Below the pieces are notes generated by a model. That model did no database searches. It saw only the letters and a list, made by a program, of their open reading frames with translations, and was not told the origin of the DNA. The translations under genes and the position numbers were made by a program. A stretch of DNA of 64,000 nt from the NCBI GenBank assembly GCA_004194705.1, contig SADC01000138.1, forward strand, positions 1 to 64,000. Direction: 5' to 3'. The stretch comes from Ditylenchus dipsaci. Lineage: Eukaryota > Nematoda > Chromadorea > Rhabditida > Anguinidae. Shown piece by piece: positions 36,309 through 48,000 of this stretch (position 1 is its first letter; each line of letters opens with the position of its first letter).

Positions 36309-36399
36309 TAGATGAATTCGATGTAGATGAATTCGTTTGTAGATGAATTAGGTGTAGATGAATTCGGTGTAGATGAATTCACCTAGTGCCCTCAAAATT

Positions 36400-37135
36400 G
36401 GATATTTACACTACCTTAAACCCATTAATTTTTATTGGCTTCAAAAAAAATTAACTCGGTTTTTTACAATGTTCCTATCTTTTTTTTGATCACACAATTA
36501 CTCTCATCCGAATGCAAAGAATGCAATTGTGTGTATACTAAACACGATTAAGAAAAAATATCAGCTGAAGATGATTGCAAGGGTAGGTGGGATATAAGAC
36601 ACACACACATACATTCTCGCCCACATCCCCACTATTGTCTGTGTCCCGCCGGGCGCTCGATCAATCCAGGGGCAGTCCATCATAAATCTCTTCTTTCCCC
36701 TTCTGCTACCAAAATGCCCGCAGGAGGTGTTAAATATTGTAGGCTGCTGAGAATTCCAACCCAGAATTCAACTTTTCCAACTCCCAATTACTGATCAAGT
36801 GCTCTTCTTCCTACCTTTTTCTTCTTCCGGAGCTGGAAATTATCAATTATTTTCTCCATTTCTGTGTGAACACAACTGGGCCTGCTAAACTAATTTATCA
36901 CTTCTTGGTTTTATTTGAACTATCTGGCCTAGTAGGGTTTAATGGGGATGAAACCGATAATATTTATGTGTTGGAAGTAGTGTTGTGTTTGTTCTTGTTA
37001 TTGATGAAGTTTGTGGAGTGAATTTTTTTGAGTTTGTTCTGTGAGATACTGCTAGACTACTAGCAGGACACGCCTAGAAATCAAAACTTTTGATTTATGG
37101 CGTGGTGCATGTGGGTAGATGCTCTCTTATTTCAC
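36400..37135. other. Intergenic, nothing recognised
   Basis: Low-complexity and AT-rich sequence right of the MULE; no supported exon or repeat family. Confidence 0.4.
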
Positions 37136-37139
37136 ACAC

Positions 37140-37318
37140 TTTTTGGATCAAGTGTAGTAACACCTTCACTCAAGTGTAGTATACACCTTCAGTCAAATTA
37201 GCTTGGGGGACCAAGGCATAATTTTTAAAATTATTTTATTTTAAAAAAGTTGCTTGGTCCCAAGCTAATTTGACTGAAGGTGTATACTACACTTGAGTGA
37301 AGGGTGTATAGTAAACTT
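37140..37318. repeat. Inverted repeat with GGGGGACCAAGGC motif
   Basis: ACACCTTCACTCAAGTGTAG and AGTCAAATTAGCTTGGG face their complements across a short AT core. It contains the dispersed CTTGGGGGACCAAGGCA motif. Confidence 0.75.
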
Positions 37319-37679
37319 AGCCCACTTTTTACTACCATCTAAAAATTTGCACAAAATTCAGAAAAGGTTTCTAGACAATTCTTTCACTGAAAATTACTAA
37401 AAAAGATGTCTGGACAGCTGTTTTTTATGATTTTGTTTGGGGCTTTTTAGCAGTTAAAAATCCAGCATTTAGTTTCATTTTTGGCAGTTTCATTTTTCAT
37501 TTTATTTGCTGGTCATTAGAAGATCATTGGCTTCTTCAATTTCTTTTTTCCTTTGACTCGGCAATTTTCTAAATAAAAGTTTCACGTCAAAATTGTCCTT
37601 GGAATTTTTTGAGAGTCTTGCCAGACACTCTAAAAGGCTGTTTATACTAATTTTTAAAGTAGGTTCTGGTGCAGTTTTC

Positions 37680-38062
37680 GATGCTTTATCTAATGCTATA
37701 AATTGTTGACCAAATGAACTGCCCTATGTCACTTTTTTGCATTTAAAAGTATCAACACCGTTTTTGAAAAATGACACATTGGTTTCTTTTGAGCAATAAT
37801 GAATCATTTAATTATCATATATTCTTTAACGATATGTCATTAGAAAGCCAGTGATCTGCGCTTTCTGTCAAATTTAAAATCGAGCTGATCAATGAAAAAA
37901 TCGACGAGAACGGCCCTCTGAAGTTGCATTTGCAGGAATCTCGACTTGGATGGTTCAGAGGGGCAGATACCAATTTTTTCGAAATATTTTTTTCACCATC
38001 GTGTTCAGCGGGAATTTCTGCGCTAGGAGCCGTGAAGGTCACGCACCGGAGCCGGAGTGTTA
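37680..38062. repeat. piggyBac-like MITE copy, inverted
   Basis: It ends GGAGCCGGAGTGTTAA, the complement of the TTAACACTCCG end. Shared blocks include TGATCTGCGCTTTC, GGTTCAGAGGGGCAGA and CACCATCGTGTTCAG with the copy at 57516. The inner boundary is not defined. Confidence 0.65.
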
Positions 38063-38942
38063 AGCCAGGTTAGCAATATGTGGCTATACGAGCCACGTCT
38101 GTTTGTATTACTTCGATTTTCATTATTATTAATGCCTTCAAGATTTCTATAGAAAGACGAAAAAAATCTCTTTAGATCGGTATAAAAATACTAGATTCGT
38201 TAATAAAATACATAAGGAAACAGGCTATGAAATGTAATAATGATTTTTAAAGAAGCCACATATGGCCTAAGAATCCAAATATCGCTAACCCTGCCTTCAA
38301 GCGAAAATTGTGAACTGTATACTTTTCAAAAAAAAAAGTTTTTTCGAACTGTTAGTTTGATTACTTCTCCAACTTCTGTTCTACATAAAACTATAACATA
38401 ACTTAAAACTATTTTTGACATTTTTCTTTTTGTAAAAAAAATGCTTTATTTTGGAAACCTTTTTCTGAATGATTTTATATCCGAAAGATCACCTTTTTAA
38501 CAGTCAATAGGAAAAGTTCTCATCAAAACAAACTTGTGTTTTCTTCCTCATCAAAAGCTGTTTATAGAAAAAATCCTTAAATGTGATTTTTATTGTTGTC
38601 TTTTGCGTAAAAAAGGAAACAAATGGATTGGTTTTACTAAGAGTAGGTGTGTGTATTTGGTGGAATCAAGGCCATGCCAGTCCATCCATCGCTTAGTGCG
38701 CACAAGTCATATGTCGTCCCAATAGACTTCCCTTTATACATTTCTGTGCTGTATTGATAGTAATAACTGAAATGATGAATTCTCCTATTTCCTTTCAAGA
38801 TTTTACTCTTTTTTGCCACTAAACTCTTGTATTGTGTCCTTTTGGAAATTAAGTTGTGGAATTCACTTTCCTTTCTTGTTTTACATCTATTTAACCTAAC
38901 AGTCTTAGGTAAGTTGATTGGTTGTGATTCCCGGCTTGCGGT

Positions 38943-40870
38943 ATGTATCAGAAGTATGGCAGTTATGCGAACAAGAAAGAGATAAGATGTGTTCTGGTGG
39001 GCGATGCTTGCGTTGGAAAAACATCATTAATTGTTGCTTATACTACTAATGGATTTTCTGATCGTTACACACCCACTGCTTTTGACAATTTCTCGGGTAA
39101 ATCTGATTTTTGTGGTTGCGAAAATAATAGATTATTTCTTTTAGTTACTGTAAATGTAGATGAAAAGCCATTAAGATTAGAGCTATGCGATACTGCAGGA
39201 CGTGTAAGTTTTTTCACTGAGTATTTAACTTACAGTTATTATTGATAAGATAATGTATCTGGCGAGACAAACTCACAACTCAAAAATGTGGAAATTTGTT
39301 CTTATAATAATAGTCGGAAGCTTTAGACTTTAAAGCTCAGACTTTCTGAGATACGATTATTATAAATATATAAATTATAGCAAGGATTTTCCAAGAAGCA
39401 AACTTTTTAACCTTTTTTCATTTGTTTTTGTGATTAGCAGATTCAAAATTTTCGGAGTGCACAGAGAAGATCCCTAGCACTCGATTGTGCTTTTTTGCAA
39501 AAACTTCAAAGCAATTTTTTATTCACATTTCAAACCATTTAAATGCGAAAATTTCGATAAATTTTTTAGCACGAGAATTATTGACTGTAACGTCGGACTA
39601 TATGAGTGTTTTCAGGGGCTTAGGGCGAGGGACTTTTGGACGAAAATTCAGGTAGTTGTGGCTTGGTTTCGTGATTTAAAACAAAAACTGCATTAGATAC
39701 GATTGTTAGATCCCATTTGAGACTCTGTTTTCTTTCTTTTTGAGAGGGTTGAAGAAGTTCGGTAGCAGTTTTTCGTGCTCTATCAATTGATATTTTTATT
39801 TTCAGAAAATTGTCTGAAAATTTTTAAAAAAATTACGAGATCAAGCCCAACTAACTGCTTTATTCGATTCTTTAAAATTTTTACCCATGCTAATTTTTTG
39901 AATGTAGGCAAGTGACACATAATTAGAGAGCCCAGACAAAGGGCTTTCATGAGCACAAAATAAAATAGTGAAGTAAATGATTTTACTTCTTACCAGCCTG
40001 AAGAAAAAAAATCGCCTTTTAGAAGAGTCGCTCTGAGAATCTTGCTTTTATGGGCATTGTACTCTAGAGAGGAGGCCCGGTTTTGCGATCATCGTGCTCA
40101 GGAGGTCTGACAACACTGATATAGTCCATCGTTACAGGCGGGAATTTTCGTGTTAAATTGTTTTGGTCACCCAAGCTAAATCGAATGCTGGGGGTGTTCT
40201 TATTCAGCCCAATTGTTGAATTGTTATTTTTGCAGTCAGAGTTTGACACGATTCGTCCCCTCAGTTATGCAGATGCCAACGTCTTCCTTTTATGCTTTTC
40301 TGTAGCCAAACCAGAATCTTTAAGTGCAGTGTTCAACAGGTGGCTTCCAGAATTAAGGGCTGTTTCTCCCTCCACACCAGGTAAACTAAATTTTCATAAA
40401 AATAATTTTTTACAAATAAATTTAGTCATCCTTGTGGGAACTCAAAGTGATCTTCGTCTTAACATGGGTAGGGTAATTTCTGGTTTGCCAAGGAGTAAAG
40501 GATCTGATCTTGTGGAGTGGAGGACTGCATCTAGGATAGCAAGGTTAATTTAAACCTTTTGTTGAAAAAAGTTAATGATTTGTTTTTTAGCCAGTTTAAC
40601 GCAGATTATCTGGAATGTTCAGCCATAACACATCACAACCTAAAAGAAGTTTTTGATCTAGCTATTTTGGAAGGATTGAATAGAAAATCCCCAGTCATCA
40701 ACAATGAGCCTAAGCAAAAGGTCAACTCTCCTAATAAGTGGATCTTGTTCCAGAGCTCGGCCGAAAAACAGTCAGAAAAGACAAAATCTCCATCAAAGAA
40801 AGTGACGCCTCCTTTCAAAGAAAATAGCTTTTTTGGTCTCAAAAAACTGGTCTCAATTATGAAGTTCTAA
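38943..40870 (+). CDS. chw-1: CHW-1/RhoU (Wrch)-like Rho GTPase
   Basis: Rho-family small GTPase, 251 aa, exons 38943-39096, 39145-39203, 40236-40380, 40426-40543, 40591-40870, all GT/AG and in phase. Motifs: P-loop GDACVGKT (20-27), switch I with [17 protein letters not shown] (65-71), GTQSD (124-128, the RhoU/RhoV form of the base-specificity loop) and ECSA (167-170) followed by [10 protein letters not shown]. These mark the RhoU/V (Wrch/Chp) branch, whose C. elegans member is CHW-1. Two residues that control GTP hydrolysis are changed: Ala22 at the Ras Gly12 position and Arg71 at the Gln61 position. The 80-residue C-terminus is Lys/Ser-rich and ends KKLVSIMKF with no cysteine, so neither CAAX prenylation nor Wrch-type palmitoylation is possible as modelled. 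Such a protein would likely stay GTP-bound. No AATAAA follows closely; AATAAG lies at about 40927. Confidence 0.9.
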
Positions 40871-40979
40871 GAAATTTAAATTTTCATTATGTGATTATTT
40901 TGTTTTGTGTTCTAAATTAACGCCGCAATAAGCTTGCTTGCGTAAAGATTGTTTGAAAATACATAAATAATACATTAAA

Positions 40980-41565
40980 AGACTTTTACCAAATACTTTT
41001 GTTTTTATTTAAGAAATAGTGACAGTAATGCTTTTTTATGTCTTTCACATTTAAAATTTTTTCAAAAAGTCCAAAAAGCACCTGGTTTTGTGGGGGGTTT
41101 GGAGTAAAATTGTTTCGGCTTAAACTTTTCAGAATTTGCTTGTTATTTGCACCAGCTTTGGAGTGACTTTTGTTTGATTTTTGTGCTGATTTTCTGCCTA
41201 TCTTGTGGCTCTTGAATTTCTCTAGAAGTGCTAACCAAGTATTGAGCAGGTTTACAAAGCTATGACGTGCTTGTGGGCGGCTTTGAGTGAAAATGATAGG
41301 TCAGAAAATGGTGCTTTTGTGAGTTGGACGTTGGTTGACCAAGTCTTCGCATACAGATTGCAACTCACATATAGTTATTTGAAAGATCAGATCCTCACGA
41401 TCATTTTGACACATTACAGTCATAAATGTGTCTTGCAAGAAAATTTTGGGCACTATTCTTGTTGGTACCCCCCCCCCCAAATCATAGGATTTTTTTTCAA
41501 AAATTTTTAAGCTATTTTTTAATTTTTTTGAACTGAAGATCATTATTAATGCTTTTTATTGAACA
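40980..41565. repeat. Partial foldback arm duplicate
   Basis: At about 41449-41545, CTATTCTTGTTGGTACC, a C run and CAAATCATAGG through GAACTGAAGATCATTATT repeat the inner arm of the neighbouring foldback (41790-41890 inverted; 42985-43065 direct). The rest is spacer with no gene seen. Confidence 0.6.
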
Positions 41566-43283
41566 ATGGTGTGGTTAATTTAGTATGGACGAGTTAAAAG
41601 GATTCAATACGAAGCGTCTTTACGAAGTTCCTATGTTGAACAATTCTGCTGGCGTCAGAAATATGCGGGTCCTGATATTATGTACAACTTATGGAGCCAA
41701 ATAGCTGTTGAATATGCGTGCACGTAAATTGTTGTGACAGAAAAATGAAATAAAATGTTAGCGTTTACAAACATACCATGAGAAAAAGCATTAATAATGA
41801 TCTTCAGTTCAAAAAAATTCAAAAAATAGCTTAAAAATTTTTGAAAAAAAATCCTATGATTTGGGGGGTACCAACAAGAATAGTGCCATTTTTTGTACAT
41901 TTAACACGGGAAAGGCCGACCGGAACAACGGTTCACCCTGGTATATTTTTTCATGGAGAACACGAATATCACAAAATCGGACCCCCAAACATAATTGCGA
42001 TGACCTCAAAAATCCCAATTTCTGTGAAGACTCCTCGGAGTCAGGTATGGTTTTTTCTCTAGGCCGGTGAGCCGTGAATTTATGTAGCTCAGCATTTTCT
42101 GTTATACTGATAAGAAAACTCTTTCTTTGTGCTTTCTGATGGTGTGTCGTTTTCTTATATACGAAAAAAATATCATGAATGAAAATGTAAGAGAACTCAA
42201 TTACGCCTTTTTGGAAAACTGACAAATTTAACAAGGTACGAGAACTTTTTGCACAGAAGCTTGTAACCGTGAAAACGACTCTGTATTCAGAATCAGCATG
42301 AAAAATGGCACACTTCGAAAAAATTTGAATTTAAATGTTTTTTGTCTTGAACGGAATTTGAAATTTGACCGTAACTTTTTTATTCAAACAGTAATTTCTC
42401 AAGTGAATCCACCATGCTGAACACGAATCCGGTGTTGGAATTTGAAAATTGCAAGTATTTTGCGTCAAACCGTTTTTTTCTCACACTTTTTGGGTTCTTC
42501 ATTACTTTAGCTAGACAGTCCAAAAGCTCATTTTATATGATTTTGAAGCACCATAATGTGCCATTTTTCATGCTGATTCTGAATACAGAGTCGTTTTCAC
42601 GGTTACAAGCTTCTGTGCAAAAAGTTCTCGTACCTTGTTAAAATTTGTCAGTTTTCCAAAAAGGCGTAATTGAGTTCTCTTACATTTTCATTCATGATAT
42701 TTTTTCGTATATAAGAAAACGACACACCATCAGAAAGCACAAAGAAAGAGTTTTCTTATCAGTATAACAGAAAATGCTGAGCTACATAAATTCACGGCTC
42801 ACCGGCCTAGAGAAAAAACATACCTGACTCCGAGGAGTCTTCACAGAAATTGGGATTTTTGAGGTCATCGCAATTATGTTTGGGGGTCCGATTTTGTGAT
42901 ATTCGTGTTCTCCATGAAAAAATATACCAGGGTGAACCGTTGTTCCGGTCGGCCTTTCCCGTGTGTAAAAAAATGACTATTCTTGGGTACCCCCAAATCA
43001 TAGATTTTTTTTCAAAAATTTTTAAGCTATTTTTTGAATTTTTTTGAACTGAAGATCATTATAATGCTTTTTCTCATGGTATGTTTGTAAACGCTAACAT
43101 TTTATTCATTTTTCTGTCACAACAATTTACGTGCACGCATATTCAACAGCTATTTGGCTCCATAGTTGTACATAATATCAGGACCCGCATATTTCTGACG
43201 CAGCAGAATTGTTCAACATAGAACTTCGTAAGACGCTTCGTATTGAATCCTTTTAACTCGTCATACTAAATTAACCACACCAT
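41566..43283. mobile_element. 1.7-kb foldback element
   Basis: It starts ATGGTGTGGTTAATTTAGTATG-like and ends with the complement. Arms of about 750 bp are nearly identical (for example GGGTCCTGATATTATGTAC against GTACATAATATCAGGACCC). A unique centre of about 220 bp lies at 42320-42540. Open frames inside follow the arms and show no domain. No target duplication was resolved. Confidence 0.8.
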
Positions 43284-43289
43284 GTCATT

Positions 43290-45080
43290 TGAAAATTTGT
43301 GGACACCAGGCCTCCCGAAGTTACCGAAAACCCATGATATCACGGGTATCATGGTTTTTAGCCTACTTTTGAGTGGCCGTTGTTTTACAAATTTCATGAG
43401 TATCCAACTTTTATGGAGAGATTTCTTTCATATTGTGCTTATGTCAACTAGTACTTTGAAAAGTACCTCACAGCTTGTCAAAATGTTGAGAAGAGGCCGA
43501 TACCTACCTACAAAATAAAAGTTTCTTTTTCTCAGGAATTCGAATATTCTTGGAATTTAAGCTCTCATTAGATGGTGTTTTGACTCTTTATTATATTGCA
43601 AATAAAAGTCTAGCATCTAGGGTGCACGATAGTACAAAAACGTGTGGCAATTAGATAAAATACGGTATGGGACACACTTCAAACAGGTTTTTTTTCGACC
43701 ACCAAAGATGTCGATGTGTGGTTTTAATAAATAGTACAGGGCTGAGCAACTCTGTTTCTGAAAAAAAAAGATTAAAATTTTGCCTTAAGAACATTGAGAA
43801 AACATATTTTTATAAAAGCGTGAATTTTGGCCTTTTTAGACCCGATAGCATTTTGAGAATTTTACATAATATGTTGGTTTTTTTCTTTAATTAACGAATT
43901 TCATCCCTTTTCTACGATGTGGCAAAAAAAAATTTTGAGAAATGATTCATTTGTCAAGTAAAAATAACATTTTAAAGTTTGTCCCATATATGGGACATTG
44001 CGCATTTAAGAGTTAAAAGTCTCGATAGTGCGAGTCTTGTTATAGTGCGATTTTTTTAGTCCTCAGGGTCGCACTGTAACGAGGTTTGACTGCTTTTAAT
44101 AATTTTAGTGTTAATTTCAGTTAGACCTAAATTCATGGAAAAAAATGAACAAGTGATTTACAACCATTTGAAGTGCAACAAAACTGTCAGGATGCTCTTT
44201 GCATTTGAATATGACGATGAAAGTGAAAATGGACTCTGTCGACCATTTAATATATTATCATTTTGTGTTGGATAGTGCAAAGAACGACAAGTCTAGTGGA
44301 AAGGTCATAGAAGGTGTGGTCAACAATTTGAGTCCGAGAACTGATAACTGATTTGAATAAAATAATTTTACTTCCAGTCTTAAGTATTGCTGTAGAATTT
44401 ATACATTGAAATTTTTTAAACCCTAAGACTAATTTATTCCAAAATAAAAATTTATATTTTTTATTGGGTACTTCAATAATTACCGTATTCTCTCTAATAG
44501 AACGCCATGGCGTTCTATTTTTCAACCTCCAAAAAGTTTTTAGACTTTGTGTTAAAAATGCAATAAAACGTGGTTTACCCGCCTAGTTTTGGCCCTGAGG
44601 CGTTCTATTAGAAAGAATACGGTAAGTTCCGTTTTTTGGCCACATTATATGGGATGAATCTTTTAATGATTTTTTGATAGATAAGTTATTCAAGCGCCTA
44701 TTCATTGTTCAAATCTTCTTTTTAGTTGGATAGGATAGGTCAATTGCACGGGCACAAAACCCTCGTTCACCTCCCTTCTCCGCAATCGAGACTTTCCCAT
44801 TATTGACTAGTTCATCTAAGTTGTCATAGACATTCTCCATCCACCAATACTTCAGAAGCGTTTGAGGCGGTTAAAAAGTTACAAAATTTAACTACACTTT
44901 GTCATTTTTGGAAAGGACACAAAATTTTCTTGTATAACAGTGAGATAGCTTGTATAGTAGTTAGCAAAGCGCCTTAACAAATTAAAGTCTTTTTATTAAA
45001 AACCCTAGATATGTTAAGATAAAAACAGGCTAAAATGATCAAATTGCAAAACATATCCTTAGGGCTACTTAATACACTGG
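43290..45080. other. Intergenic with one CCGTAT element
   Basis: No splice-supported exon. It holds the palindrome GTCCCATATATGGGAC at about 43979 and a solo CCGTAT end near 43650-43666 (AATTAGATAAAATACGG). Confidence 0.4.
44483..44622. repeat. CCGTAT-family element, word GAACGCC
   Basis: TA-CCGTATTCTCTCTAATAGAACGCC on the left (split here as the CCGTATTC end plus the word) and GGCGTTCTATTAG before AATACGG-TA on the right. Next to the left word is a palindrome CGCCATGGCG. Confidence 0.85.
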
Positions 45081-45088
45081 AAACAATC

Positions 45089-48000
45089 TCATAGATTTTT
45101 CCAGCCCTGTCCTATGATGCTACTGCCATAAGGATTGTAGTTGGAGTCACCGCTTTGTCCAATGATAGTGCTGCCATAAGGATTGTAGTTGTTAGTTCCA
45201 CTTTGTCCAAATAAAGTGTTGCCATAGGGTTGTAGTTGGAAGGGCCACTTTGACCAATTATCACACCGTCATTACGTTGGTATCTTGGATCGCCGATTTG
45301 CCCAATTATAGCACCGCTATTATGTTGGTATCTTGGATCACCAATTTGGTCAATTATAATACCACCGTTGGGATTGTAGTAGTTGGAGTAAGGATCGGAG
45401 TATCCACCATAACTGCTACTGGATGTGTACCAGGGATAGCCCTGAATTTTATAATTTTTTAGTTCACCTAAATAACCATCCACTTCATGATCAAAAAAAA
45501 TAATTTTGCAATTTTCTGATTTTTTTTGTTTTTTTTAACACTCCGCGCCTCATGTGTGACTTTTGCCATTTCTAAAGCAGTATTTTATGTAGAACGCGAT
45601 GGCTTTTTCAGATTTTTTTCAAGTCTAAAAAGTGGTTCAAATCGATCTTTGAAACATGTGACCCATAGACCAGGCACTACAAACTTAGATAAGGCTGTAA
45701 CTTTTTTCCCAGATATTATTTTGGTCTGTTTTGAAATTTTTAAATGTTCCTCATGAGCTACATTATCCTCCTGCAACTGGTTAAATATCACTTCGATTAA
45801 AAATAAAAATTAAATTAATCAAAGAACCCTAAAATGGGAGTTTTAAAAATAGTACTTATTTTACAAAACGCCCATAACTTTCAGTAAATCGATTTTTCTA
45901 GAAAATACTTTATGGCATCTGAAAGCACACATTATGCGCTACGAAATGATTTGTTACTTCATCATACATGCTCCTCAGCCCGACTCACAATAAAGTGTTA
46001 AAAGTCCGACTGGGGAATGTAAGGATTTTAAGGACTATGTTTTAGATAGCCTATTCATAAGCACTGCGCACCCTGCAAAGACATTTGAAAATATCGTGAT
46101 TTATAAAGCATTTAGAATCGTTTTGCATGATTTTCTGTCCTATTTGTGCAAAAAAAGTTCAAAAGGCGCGCATTTAAATTTTTGGTCAAAAATTTTAGTG
46201 ATTTTTTGTATTTTTGTTCATATATTTGAGTTGGTTCATGACAGAATCATGATCTATAGCCTTTTTCTTAGCTGAGTGAACAAGCTTTCTTGAGCATATT
46301 TATTTGTTTAAATACATCACAAATTTTGAGTTAAAATGATAATTTCAAAACTACATCACATTTTTTTAAATACACATTTTTGTGATAAACTTCTATAATT
46401 ATCTGTTTTTCTGTGATTTTTTAAAAAATCTGATTAAGAATTTGAATTCTACATGAAAAACCGATTCTAAGGTTGCTGTGGGCTGATGTAATCTACGCTT
46501 TCTTATGAATAATTTTCAAATGAGTATAAGGGTGTGCATGAATTTCTAAACACCACCCCAATTAGTCTATTTAACATTCTTTGGCGTCTAGTGCATCAAA
46601 AGCATATTGAACTAAGAAAAAAGAATGCTTTATTAGACGCGCCACATTTTGTATTGTAAGTATTATAAGTATTTAAGTAAGCGAAATTTTTTGGTATAAT
46701 AGTCAAATTATATGTCAAATTATATATAGTGAAACACTTGGGATGAAATTCAGAATTTCCTGTGGTAGAGATTATGAATCGGCATTAGGTGCAACGCAGT
46801 TTTTTTAACATGAATACTTGTAATGCACCAAACGGATCCTCGAAATGTGGCGCATCGAAAAAGGCAATGTTTTCTCCTTGTTCAATATGCTTTCGATGCA
46901 CTAGACCCCGGAGAATATTAAGTGAACTAATTGGGGTGGTGTTTAGAAATTCATGCACACTCTTATACTCATTTGCAAATTATTTATAAGAAAGCATAAA
47001 TTACATACGGCCACATCAAGCTCGGAACCAGTTTTTAATGTAGAATTTGAATTCATAATCAGACCTTCAAAAAAATTACAGAAAAACAGATAATTATAGA
47101 AGTTTATCACAAAAATGTGTATTTCAAAAAATGTGATGTAGTTTTGAAATTATCATTTTAACTCAAAATTTGTGATGTATTTAAGCAAATAAATATGCTC
47201 AAGAAAGCTTGTTCACTCAGCTAAGAAAAAAGTTATAGATTTTAATTTTGTCATAAACCAACTCAAAGATATGCACAAAAATACAAAAGATCACTAAAAT
47301 TTTTGACTAAAAATTTAAGTGGGCGCCTTTTGAATTTTTTCCGTCCAAATAGGACCGAAAATAGTGCAAAACGATTCTAAATGCTTCATAGAACACAGAA
47401 TAGTCAATGGTCATAGCAGGGTGTGTAGTGCTCACGAATATGCTGTCTAAAACATAATCCTCAAAATGCTCATATACCCCACACGGACTTTCAACACTAT
47501 TTTGTGATTCGGTCGGAAGAACATGTATGGCAAAATAACACATTATTTTGTAGCGCAGAATACGATCTCTCAGATGACGTGGAGCATATTTGAAAAAATC
47601 TATGCAGTTAAAGTTATAGGAATTTTTGTAAAATAACTGCGATTTTCAAAACTCCCATTTTAGGGATCTTTGGTCAATTTGATTTTTATTTTTGGTGAAA
47701 GTGATGTTTACGCAACTACAAAAAGATAGAGTGACTCACGAGGAACATTCATAACTCTTAAAACAGATCAAAATTATATCTGGGGAAAAAGTTACAGCCT
47801 TATCTAAGTTGTTAGTGCTCACCCTATGGGTCACATGTTTCAAAGGTCGATTTGAACCACTTTTTAGATTTGAAAAGAAAATCTGAAAAAGCCTTCGTGT
47901 TCTCCATAAAATTCTGCTTCATAAATGGCAAAAGTCACGCATGAGGCTCGGAGTGTTAAAGACAATCTTAAAGATAGCTTAAAACCAGCTGTAGCTATTG

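Larger units (their letters stand above)
32180..36390. mobile_element. Mutator-like element (MULE) with GAATTCATCTACA word ends
   Basis: The left end begins GGGCGACGGTGAATTC and the right end is GAATTCACCTAGTGCC. Nine-bp flanks CTCAAAACT and CTCAAAATT match at 8 of 9 positions. The terminal repeats consist of six to seven GAATTCATCTACA/T units plus a CATTTTGGCATTCTGTTTG tail; left and right copies are almost identical. The right terminal repeat is split by a Tc1/mariner element at 34620-36308. On the minus strand the interior encodes a transposase C-terminal fragment and a ULP1-type cysteine protease. The transposase catalytic core is missing, so this copy is an internally deleted derivative. 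Confidence 0.85.

Noticed and set aside
41854..42234. 126-codon open frame
   Set aside because: It lies in one arm of a foldback and has no family signal; the mirrored frame exists in the other arm.
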